Positions 18,101 to 25,600 of a stretch of DNA of 64,000 bases are shown here, piece by piece (the first letter of the stretch is position 1; each line of letters opens with the position of its first letter). The notes under the pieces were generated by a model. The model worked only from the letters and a program-made list of their open reading frames with translations. It had not been told where the DNA came from and did not search any database. This DNA comes from UBA11051 sp964390495. GTDB taxonomy: Bacteria; Armatimonadota; Zipacnadia; Zipacnadales; UBA11051. The DNA is taken from positions 112,755 through 176,754 of the forward strand of contig CAYMIN010000005.1 of the NCBI GenBank assembly GCA_964390495.1, given 5' to 3'. The translations under genes were made by a program, and so were the position numbers.

Positions 18101-18658
18101 TAGCATGTCATGCCGCTCGCCCTCGCTGTCCACCAGCGTGCACTCGTAGCTGCCGGGCGCCCACTCGCCTCGCAGCCGCGCCTCGTGGTAGCCGCTCATC
18201 ATCTGGGCGTCTTGCTCGGTGACCAGGGCGCCGAACTTCATGCGCCCCTCGATCTCCTCACGCGGCCGCTTGCAGAGCCGCGCCAATTCGCTGTTGACCA
18301 GCGACAGGGTCCCATCTTCCTCAACTATCGCTATGCCGACACTGGTGTTCTCGAGCATTGTGCGGTACGGTTGTAATTCATTGGCGAGCCGCTCATAAAC
18401 GATTGTGTACATCAGAAAGAGCCACAGCAGCGGTATCGTTACCTCAATATAGTCTTCGAAGGTGTCCGAATGTTGCCACAAGCCGCTCCATTGGGCGATA
18501 TTGACGCCATTCAATGTCGCCAGCAGCAGCACCCCTACCGCTAGCAGCCGCGCCGATCTTTCCCACGCCTGAACCGCCACCAGCCGCATTGCGCTGAGGA
18601 AGGCGCCCAGGTAGCAGATCGCACCGATGATGTCTAGATTGGTTATCAGAACGTTCAT
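15110..18658 (-). CDS. Hybrid sensor histidine kinase, multi-PAS/GAF with receiver
   Basis: A 1182-residue membrane kinase. The start MNVLITNLD at 18658 overlaps the stop of the upstream small gene by 4 bp (ATGA). It has three N-terminal membrane helices (residues about 5-95), then PAS (about 105-210), PAS (about 215-340), PAS (about 345-460), GAF (about 475-640) and PAS (about 645-770). The HisKA H-box is GGIAHDFNN, and HATPase_c carries DNGVGMDF and GGTGLGLAVVYG. The C-terminal receiver domain has the phospho-acceptor Asp in VVLDISMP and the Lys in LRKPF. There is no DNA-binding output domain, so phosphate is probably relayed to another protein or used for self-modulation. Signal unknown; no cognate regulator is nearby. 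Confidence 0.93.
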   Translation of the reverse strand: MNVLITNLDIIGAICYLGAFLSAMRLVAVQAWERSARLLAVGVLLLATLNGVNIAQWSGLWQHSDTFEDYIEVTIPLLWLFLMYTIVYERLANELQPYRTMLENTSVGIAIVEEDGTLSLVNSELARLCKRPREEIEGRMKFGALVTEQDAQMMSGYHEARLRGEWAPGSYECTLVDSEGERHDMLMTAAVIPGTSRCVATAQDITQSRQTQRQLQQLAEEQEVLLGRVPVMIFWKDANGDYVRGNQAFADSLGMTPEEVIGKSTYDLRGEQAAGYLEDDREVMATGEPKLGVIRPVRTAKGERWYATDKVPYRDAEGKVVGVVGFTVDITPQRQAYEALVAAEQDAVALARFQEYVMQTANVWMTMTDSEGNITLWNQEAERISGYTAEEAVGSAKIWEKLYPDPDYRAGVMGRVHRILAGELEPVDAETRIRCKDGSYKIIAWTSTPLISPDDSSAGMISIGRDMTSTRATERRQSTGLGALKALNESSDSHAMIRTILQAIKQLTDCDAVAIRLREGDDYPYVEAEGVSTEKLQRHSHLLVPGANGAQPQGNNGKLSLRAPYEGLVRGRFDPALEWYTAAGSFWTNDLAALGERDKSEDFRELRHSSCVAANSTSVAIIPLRSAGSIVGLLELGDRRAGCFDAELVSYLEELGSSVGVAVQRQMSQEALRRERNFSHSVVQNAQALIVGLDRHGNITLFNNIAEQVTGYTAEQVVGRKPWQVMVAEQDAEATARPFQAILSGDFPKTFERRWICKDGQERLITWRATGLVDARGEVWQVIAIGLDITEHRQLETRLRHSQRMEAIATLAGGIAHDFNNMLHAVLSNIELMRMLGELNAEQDRKASAIEETVRQAAGIIKQLTALAAPERHEKGSVDLNRCVGNVLAMLEGARNQHTTVVQELQPDLPLVTGDAVQLEQVVMNLCINALQALSEGGQLQVTTRLAQATEALTSNDGASRSVKRYIRLEVKDNGVGMDFETVQQIFDPFFSTRGDEGGTGLGLAVVYGIVQAHGGTIRVETEPGQGSTFTVHLPVATDQVPVSKPPEKRLATGSETIMLVDDNEAVLHNLTQLLTSLGYTTIEASSGPEAIERYQQETNIDLVVLDISMPKMSGIETFAKIRQSAPEAKGLLMTGFVAEDTDLEELPEGIMGVLRKPFTLQQLMRDLRTALAGQMLEETPD

Positions 18659-18939
18659 TGCGCGCCAGCCTTTGCGTGCCTCAGTAGACTCTGACAGGCA
18701 ATCAGGGCTACTACCGCTGCCGTGGCGTAGAAAAAGTGCTCCAGGAAGTTGAACAGATCGGGATAAAAGAAGCTCTCCAGCACCGTGAAGCTCCATGCCT
18801 GCAACTGCAGTACAAACCACGCAATCGCGGTGGCGGCGAAGGGCTGCTGCCTGAGCCATTTGCGATGACTGAGCATGAAGATGCCGGCCGCCAGCGCGAT
18901 TGTTAGAACTGCCACCTCACTTGGCTCGTATGCAATCAT
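18655..18939 (-). CDS. Small membrane protein coupled to the sensor kinase
   Basis: A 94-residue protein with about three hydrophobic helices (VAVLTIALAAGIFML, TAIAWFVLQLQAWSFTVL, FFYATAAVVALIACQSLL). The start at 18939 has a GAGAGGACAG ribosome site upstream. Its stop overlaps the kinase start in an ATGA tetranucleotide, so the two are translationally coupled. The topology resembles the kinase's own N-terminal membrane part (three helices, similar length), which suggests a sensor partner or a heteromeric membrane sensor. I recognise no family. Confidence that it is a real gene is high because of the coupling; the function is inference. Confidence 0.75.
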   Translation of the reverse strand: MIAYEPSEVAVLTIALAAGIFMLSHRKWLRQQPFAATAIAWFVLQLQAWSFTVLESFFYPDLFNFLEHFFYATAAVVALIACQSLLRHAKAGAQ

Positions 18940-18985
18940 GGTCCTGTCCTCTCTCGGCGGTCGTGCTGCCTCACACCTGCCGGTC

Positions 18986-19702
18986 TCATAGCCGCGCTGT
19001 GAATTCCCGCTCCCAGCCGGCCCCGATCCTGATGAAGTCATTACCGTAGCGTTGCGCGAACCTCGCTATCGCCGCATCGCCGGTGCAATGACAGGGCGCG
19101 GCGCGCTGTGCGCCCAGGCTCTTTAGCTCTCTGATAATGCCGTCCACACCGGCCAGCGGGGTCGCCGTCAGATGGAACCCTCCCATCACCAGCGCAATAT
19201 CTTGCCCCAGAGCGGCTTTGACCTGTTTGACGATCTCCACTACCCCCGGGTGCGCGCAACCGGTGATGACCACCAATCCGTCAGCGGTTTCCATAGCCAC
19301 TCCCTGCTCGAAGATGCCGTCACCGAGCTGCCCGGAGCTGTAGAGGCCGGTCGCGATCTCCTCTGCGCCGTCAATCTCTATCAGCTTCGCCCCGCTGCCG
19401 ACTACGCGCGCCTTGAAGTCAGGCGAGAAGCGGCTGGGGATTACCACAGTGACCTGCGGGTTGGCTGCCAGCACCTCTGCCAGCCCGCCGGTGTGGTCGT
19501 AGTGATCGTGCGATATCACGACGATGGCGAAATCACGCGGCGTAAAGCCGAGTTTTTCCATATTGTCCAATAGTATCTGCGGGTCGGTGCCCGTATCGAA
19601 CAGGACTTTGCTCTCCGCCAGCTCTATGGCACAGGCGAAGCCCCAGTCCGCTTGCAACTCCGGCTGCAGGGACGTATTGTCGTATAGCACCGTCAGCTTC
19701 AT
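18986..19702 (-). CDS. MBL-fold metallo-hydrolase (COG1237-type)
   Basis: A 238-residue metallo-beta-lactamase-fold protein. It begins MKLTVLYDNTS and carries the metal-binding SHDHYDHTGG motif (about residues 62-71), GCAHPG, GGFHL and PCHCTGD. That order fits the COG1237 group that includes the archaeal RFA-P synthase relatives; bacterial members lack a firm function. The start at 19702 has GGAG 6-9 nt upstream; an in-frame start 11 codons earlier is possible. It precedes the small membrane protein/kinase pair by 46 bp on the same strand and may be in the same operon. Cytosolic, no signal peptide. Confidence 0.82.
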   Translation of the reverse strand: MKLTVLYDNTSLQPELQADWGFACAIELAESKVLFDTGTDPQILLDNMEKLGFTPRDFAIVVISHDHYDHTGGLAEVLAANPQVTVVIPSRFSPDFKARVVGSGAKLIEIDGAEEIATGLYSSGQLGDGIFEQGVAMETADGLVVITGCAHPGVVEIVKQVKAALGQDIALVMGGFHLTATPLAGVDGIIRELKSLGAQRAAPCHCTGDAAIARFAQRYGNDFIRIGAGWEREFTARL

Positions 19703-19872
19703 CGTCTGCTCCGGCTTTCCGAGTTCGGTCATCATTGACCGGCCCCCACAATATGCGCGATTAAGGTTTTTTACGTTGGTGAATGATATAGCTTCGTATT
19801 CCCCTCGTCAACCCGTCTCTGAAGACATCGCAGTAACACCTGGGGCCGCTCATTGCACCCAGGCAATTCCCT

Positions 19873-19901
19873 TTGCCAAACGCAGTTTCATCATCTATCA
19901 T
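19873..19901 (+). promoter_or_regulatory. Candidate sigma70 promoter for the OYE-GltD gene
   Basis: TTGCCA (19873-19878), 17-bp spacer, TATCAT (19896-19901); five of six matches in each hexamer. The predicted start of transcription is about 48 nt before the TTG start codon. Confidence 0.55.
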
Positions 19902-19955
19902 ACCCCTACAAGCGCTCATTTCTCTCAAACTCAGTGCAAGATTGGAGAAAGAAGA

Positions 19956-22607
19956 TTGGGTATCAAGGTGCGCCGGCCCTCCCAGCACGAACAGTTCAGC
20001 TTCCGCAGGTGGGAGCAGATCGAAGACAAGCTGGAAGAATTAGGCCTGAGCCTGCCATACACTGAGAACCTTAGCCCGCTGTTGCAGCCGCTGCAGACCG
20101 GCCCGTTGCTCATTCCCAATGCCCTGGCGGTGCATCCGGTCGAGGGCTGTGACGGCTCGGATGAGGGTGCGCCTGAAGAGCTCACCTTCCGGCGCTACCG
20201 GCGTTTTGCCGGCGGCGGGGCCGGACTGCTATGGATGGAGGCGACCTCGGTAGTCCGCCAAGCTCGCGCCAATCCCCGCCAGCTTTGGCTGCATGACGAA
20301 ACCGCCGCCGATTTCGCCCGCCTGCACCAGAGCATCATTGAGGCCGCGGCTGAGCGGTTCGGTGCCGCTCACCGGCCCGTGACCGTCGTCCAGTTAACCC
20401 ATTCAGGCCGCTACAGCAAGCCGCACGGCGTGCCGGAGCCGATTATCGCCCAGCGTATTCCGGTGCTTGATCCCCGCCATGGCTTAGGGCCCGACTACCC
20501 GCTCATCAGTGACGACGAGCTCGACGCCCTGCAGGATTACTACGTCGCAGCCGCGCGCCTGACTCACCAAGCCGGCTTTGATGCCGTGGACATCAAGGCC
20601 TGCCACGCTTACCTGCTTAATGAGCTGCTTGGCAGCCACACCCGCGCCGACAGCAAGTACGGCGGCAGCTTCGGAAACCGCACCCGTATGTTGCTGGAGG
20701 TGGTCAAACGGGTGCGCGCTGAAGTCCCCGAAATCGCGGTCGTGACCAGGCTCAACGTCTATGACGCCCAGCCGTACCCCTACGGCTTCGGGATGGCTAC
20801 CGACGGCTCGATGGAGCCGGACCTCAGTGAACCGATCGAGCTGATCAAGCGCCTCCATCAGGCCGGTGTCTGCCTGGTCAACGTCGCCTATGGCAACCCC
20901 TACTACAACCCGCATGTTGAGCGGCCCTATGACACCCCCGAGCTGGGCGGCTATGTGCCCGGTGAGCACCCTCTGGTCAACATTGCCACCATGGTCGAGC
21001 TGCAGCGGGAGCTGGCCGAGGCCCTGCCCGAAGTGCCAATGGTGGCTACCGGCTTCACCTGGCTGCGGCAATTCGGCCCGCATGTGGCCGCGGCGATGCT
21101 GCAGCAGGGCCTGTGTACGCTGGCCGGCTTTGGGCGCATGGCTCTGGCCTACCCCGATTTCGCCAGGGACCTGATGCAAAACGGCGAACTGGCGCCGACG
21201 AAGACCTGTATCGCCTGCTCCTCGTGTACACAGATTATGCGCGACGGTGGCCGCGCCGGTTGCGTGGTACGAGACCATGAAATCTACGCCCCGATCTTCC
21301 ATGAGGGCCAGATGCGCAATCCGGCGGTCATGCGCGAGCTGGCGACTGTCTGCCCCGAATGTGTTGCTCCGACGTGTCAGCTCGGCTGTCCGGCAGGCGT
21401 TGACATCCCCGCTTTCGTCAGCGGCATCGCCGATGGCGACGAACAACGCGCCTACCAGGTCCTGCGCCAGGCCAACCCGCTGCCGGAAATCTGCGCCAAC
21501 GTCTGCCCGGCCGAGGTCCAGTGCGAGGGCCAGTGCGTGCAGCAATGGATCGGCGACGGGCCGGTGCCGATTAGACTGCTACAGCGTTACGTCTCCGAGC
21601 GCGCTCGTACTCAAGGCTTCAGCAGCCTGCCGCTGCCCGACACCCTGTCCGACAAATCGGTAGCCATCATCGGGGCCGGTGCCGCCGGCCTGGCCTGTGC
21701 TATGGGGCTGCTGCAGCAGGGCTACCGGGTCACGATAATAGACGCCGGGCAGCAGAGCGGCGGCCACGCTACTGAGACCATTTCCCACCATCGCCTGCCC
21801 CAGCAGACCGCAATCGCTGAAATCTCGGGCATCCTCGAACAGGTCCCGCAAGAGCGCCTGCGGTGGCGCTTGGGCACGAGCATGAGCCAGCACCTGACGC
21901 TGGACGATCTGTTCACCGAGGGCTTCGCGGCTGTCTTCATCGGCGTCGGCTTGAGCGAACCACTGACCTTGCCGGGAAGCACGCCGCCGCGCTCAGGCGT
22001 CGTGGATGCCCTGAGCTTCCTGCGCGATATGAAGTCCGGCCCGGCGCCATTGATGCCTGTGACCGTGGCCGTTCTCGGTGGCGGCAACACCGCTATGGAC
22101 GCGGCGGTCAACGCCAAGCTCGCCGGCGCTCGGGATGTCTATGTCATTTACCGCCGCTCCTTCGCTGAAATGCCCGCGTGGCCCAGGGAGCGCGATGAGG
22201 CTCTGGCCGAGGGCGTACATTTCCTGATTCTCACCCAGCCGCTGGATTACGTCACTGACGAGAGCGGCAAGCTGGTGGGAATCAAGGTCGTAAGCACCAT
22301 CCTGGGCGAGCCGGATGCGAGCGGTCGCCGCCGGCCTCAACTGCTGCCTGAATCGGAACGTGTGATCCCGGTGGAGTTGGTCATCGAGGCGCTGGGGCAG
22401 AGTCCCGCTGCGGACCTGTCAGCATGGGCTGGGGGTGTCGAACTGACCGAGAAGGGGCTAATCAGGGTGTCTGAGGAAAATCTGCGGACTTCGCGGGCCG
22501 GAGTCTTCGCCGGTGGGGACATCGTCAACGGCGGCACCACGGTGGTCCAGGCGGTCGCCGAGGGTGTCAGGGCCGCCAAGGCCATCGCGGCATTCCTTGA
22601 GCAATGA
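19956..22607 (+). CDS. Old-yellow-enzyme/GltD fusion oxidoreductase
   Basis: An 883-residue fusion. The TTG start at 19956 has GGAGAAAG (19944-19951) as ribosome site and no better ATG nearby. Residues 1 to about 400 are an NADH:flavin oxidoreductase TIM barrel (QLTHSGRYS, KACHAYLLNELL, GFGRMAL). Next comes a CIACSSC...C Fe-S motif as in dienoyl-CoA/enoate reductases. Then follows a GltD-type N-terminal Fe-S module with CPECVAPTCQLGCPAGVDIP and ICANVCPAEVQCEGQC. The last ~330 residues are the FAD/NAD(P) module (VAIIGAGAAGLACA, VAVLGGGNTAMDAA, GVFAGGDIVNGGTTV). Known families supply the parts: ene-reductase-type FMN chemistry fed by NAD(P)H through FAD and Fe-S centres. Substrate unknown. It could be an electron-transfer or bifurcation enzyme, but that is speculation. 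Confidence 0.85.
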   Translation: MGIKVRRPSQHEQFSFRRWEQIEDKLEELGLSLPYTENLSPLLQPLQTGPLLIPNALAVHPVEGCDGSDEGAPEELTFRRYRRFAGGGAGLLWMEATSVVRQARANPRQLWLHDETAADFARLHQSIIEAAAERFGAAHRPVTVVQLTHSGRYSKPHGVPEPIIAQRIPVLDPRHGLGPDYPLISDDELDALQDYYVAAARLTHQAGFDAVDIKACHAYLLNELLGSHTRADSKYGGSFGNRTRMLLEVVKRVRAEVPEIAVVTRLNVYDAQPYPYGFGMATDGSMEPDLSEPIELIKRLHQAGVCLVNVAYGNPYYNPHVERPYDTPELGGYVPGEHPLVNIATMVELQRELAEALPEVPMVATGFTWLRQFGPHVAAAMLQQGLCTLAGFGRMALAYPDFARDLMQNGELAPTKTCIACSSCTQIMRDGGRAGCVVRDHEIYAPIFHEGQMRNPAVMRELATVCPECVAPTCQLGCPAGVDIPAFVSGIADGDEQRAYQVLRQANPLPEICANVCPAEVQCEGQCVQQWIGDGPVPIRLLQRYVSERARTQGFSSLPLPDTLSDKSVAIIGAGAAGLACAMGLLQQGYRVTIIDAGQQSGGHATETISHHRLPQQTAIAEISGILEQVPQERLRWRLGTSMSQHLTLDDLFTEGFAAVFIGVGLSEPLTLPGSTPPRSGVVDALSFLRDMKSGPAPLMPVTVAVLGGGNTAMDAAVNAKLAGARDVYVIYRRSFAEMPAWPRERDEALAEGVHFLILTQPLDYVTDESGKLVGIKVVSTILGEPDASGRRRPQLLPESERVIPVELVIEALGQSPAADLSAWAGGVELTEKGLIRVSEENLRTSRAGVFAGGDIVNGGTTVVQAVAEGVRAAKAIAAFLEQ

Positions 22608-22634
22608 TCACGCCGGTCATTTCTTCGCTAGCGC

Positions 22635-25600
22635 CTACAGTCCCAGGCAGGTGACCGTGTCGTCCGTGGCAGCCAGCAGCTTGACCCCCTTGCCGGCCTG
22701 GAGCGTCTCCACCATCACCACTTCGCTGTCGGCCTGCCAGCGGCCCAGCGGCTCGGCGTTGCCATTGAGCAGATAGACCGCGCCGTTGGCCAGGCTTGCG
22801 GCGATCAGCGGCTTGCCTTCCCCGGCCACCAGCGCCAGGTCGGTGACGACCTCCCCGAAGTCAATCTGGGCGATTACTTCCGCCTGCGCGTTGAGCACGT
22901 ACATGTAGCCGGTCTCCGAGGCGACCAGCAGTTCATCGCAATCATCACCGGTGACATCGCCCATGATCGCCTCACGCCAGGCAAATCCGTAGTTGTGGAA
23001 ATACAGCTTCTCGCCGCTATCGAACTGCTGGAGCGTGAACCAGCCGGTGGCGGAGCCGTTGGCTATTTCATAGTCCTCGTCCTCGTCTAGGTTGCCGATG
23101 GCCATTTCGACATCGCCGAGCTCGGAATAGACGACGCCGGTGCGCTTGCCGTCCGCGCTAAATGCCTCGACGTGGCCGTATTTATTGGCGATGACGATTT
23201 CCTGCACGCCGTCGCGGTCCAGGTCAATCAGAGCCATCTCGCGGGTGCCGTGGGGGATCGAGTCATAGCGCCACTGCTTGTTGAAGTCGGTGTCATAGCG
23301 CACTAGATTACCATTGAGCATGGCGGCGATTATGTCGAGGTTGCCGTCGCCTTCTAAATCACCCACCGCCAAGTTGCTCAGCTTCGGCTGGCGCACCGAA
23401 CTTCTGCCCACCCGCAGCGGCCAGTTGGCGTGATGGCTGCGTAGCTCCTCGCCCTGCGCGTTGAGCACGTAGATATGCTCGTCATCGGAGCCGACCAAAA
23501 CCTCACGCACGCCGTCGCCATCGAGATCGGCAGCACAGACCGCACGGTTCTTGCCGCCGGTAGCGAACCGCCACAGCACCTTACCTGTCGCGTCCACGCA
23601 GACGGCCCATTTGCCGCGCAGTACGATAATCTCCCGCTTGCCGTCAGCATCGAGGTCCACGGGATAGATCGTGAAGATCGGCTGGGGGTCCTCGCCCGGC
23701 TCCAAAGCGATGGCGGTTGACCAGTCGGCCTGCATCTCGTGGAACGCGGCGACCATTTCCTCGTCTGCGGCCGGCGGTGTCATCACCTGCGTCATCGCCT
23801 CGTCAAAGAATTTGGGCAACTCCTCGTGGAAGCTAGCCAGCCCCGTCCACTGCTTGCAGTCAATGGTGGCTTTGCCATCATTTAGCTTGAGCGCACTGCC
23901 GTCTGGCTTGGTTACCGTCGCGTCAAAGGGTGCAGAGATTGCGGCCTTCGCCTCGCTAATCTCGATTTCCGCCGCCACTGGCCGGTCAGCAGAAAAGAGG
24001 CCTTCGCAGGCTGTCAATCCGACTGCATAGTAGCGGTTCTTCATCGCCACACTCATCTGGTTGCCCACAAGTATCGGCCCTGCTACTTGCTCGCGAACGC
24101 CAAATGCAGCAAATGGTTGGCCGTCTTTGAGTACTATCACCGACTCGTCGTCCCATCTGCGAACATCGTAGTGCTTCGGCGCATCGGAGGTGTCGTTGTA
24201 GAAGATGTTGCAGAGGGTCGCTTTCTCCGCTGCGGCCATCTGCCCGCCGAAGCGCTGCCGCAGGTACGTTATCTTGCGCCCGACGTGGTTGATGCGATGG
24301 GCCAGAGTATTGGCGGCAAAACCGTCATTTTTTACATAGAAATCGCTGCTGCCGGCCTCTTTGAGCTGGCCTTCGGGCAGCGGCGGGGCGTCCTCGGCCT
24401 GGACCTCGGCGACCATCTCGCCTTCCAAGTTGTGGATCGTGAAGCGGTCGAGCATCACGCCGGGACCCTCGCGCAGGGTGAAGGTGAAGCGGTGCGGGCC
24501 ATCGCCCTTGACCTCGATATTGGGCGTCGGCGTGTCCTTGGTGGGGCTGGAGGCCGACGGGCCGAAGCGGTTGATAGGGGTGTGCAGGGCGACGCGGTCC
24601 GCGCCGTCAACGCTAAGATAGAGGCTGTCGGAGCCGCTGCTGGTGCCGGAGGCGTAGGTGGTGATGGCGTACTGGCCGGCGGGCAGCTCGATGCCGGTAT
24701 CCAGCCGCGAGTGCGGATCGTTGAAGCTGACCGCGCTTTCCACACCCTCGGCCGGCCGGCTGACCGTCATCAGACCGCGACTGCCGACACCACCGCTGGC
24801 GGTGCGCGAGGTTTTGAAGATGCGGCCTTCGGCCAATTCCTGCTCGCCCTCGGCTAAGGTTTTCCAATTGCCCACAAAGGTGTAGTTACCCGGCTCAATC
24901 GCCTCCAGCTCATCCATCACGACCGTGAACTGGCCCTTCAGCCAGAAGATGCTGCGCGTCCAGTCGGCCCCATTGTAGCCATAGACCTTCGTCTGCGTCA
25001 GGCCGGCTGTGGGCAGGTCGCCGATTACCTCCAGTGCGGTGCAAGTGGGCACGAGGGTCTCGCAGCGACCGTCGCGGATGACGCTGATCATATTGTGGTC
25101 GGTGGTGTTGCGCACCAGATAGTCGCCGTCAATCAGCCAGTCCTCGCCATCGGCGTAGTACTTGATGATGGCATTGCCGTCGTACTGCAAATGCTTGCCA
25201 CGGGCGTAACCGTCCAGCAGGAAGTACTCCCCATCGGCGTCAAGCCCCTCGCGGAAGCTGATTTTGTCGAAGGTCTTCTCTAGCGGCACATTCGGTGGCG
25301 AGATCGGGCCGCCGTAGTAGCTCTTGTCCTTGGTATATTCATACACCTGGGGATGCAGCTCGAAGACCTTGACCCCGGCGATGGAGGGGTCTTCCCGCGG
25401 CTCGATGCCCCGGTCGTAGGGGTTAGCGTACCCGCTTTCCAGCACCTTATTCAGCCACCACAGGTACTTGCCATCCCGGTAATACCATAGGGCCCAGTTG
25501 ATATTGCTCACATAGGGGCCGTGTCCGTAGCCGGAGTCGCCGAAGCCGCCCGGATCGCCGGTATTGTCGCAGATGCCGATGGTATAGTCGGCGTGTTTGC

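Noticed and set aside
18655..19041. Longer N-terminal reading of the small membrane protein from 19041
   Set aside because: The extra 34 residues overlap the MBL-fold gene and lack a ribosome site; the ATG at 18939 has one.
20484..21545. 353-codon minus-strand frame inside the OYE-GltD gene
   Set aside because: Antisense to conserved Fe-S and flavin motifs; no domain signal.
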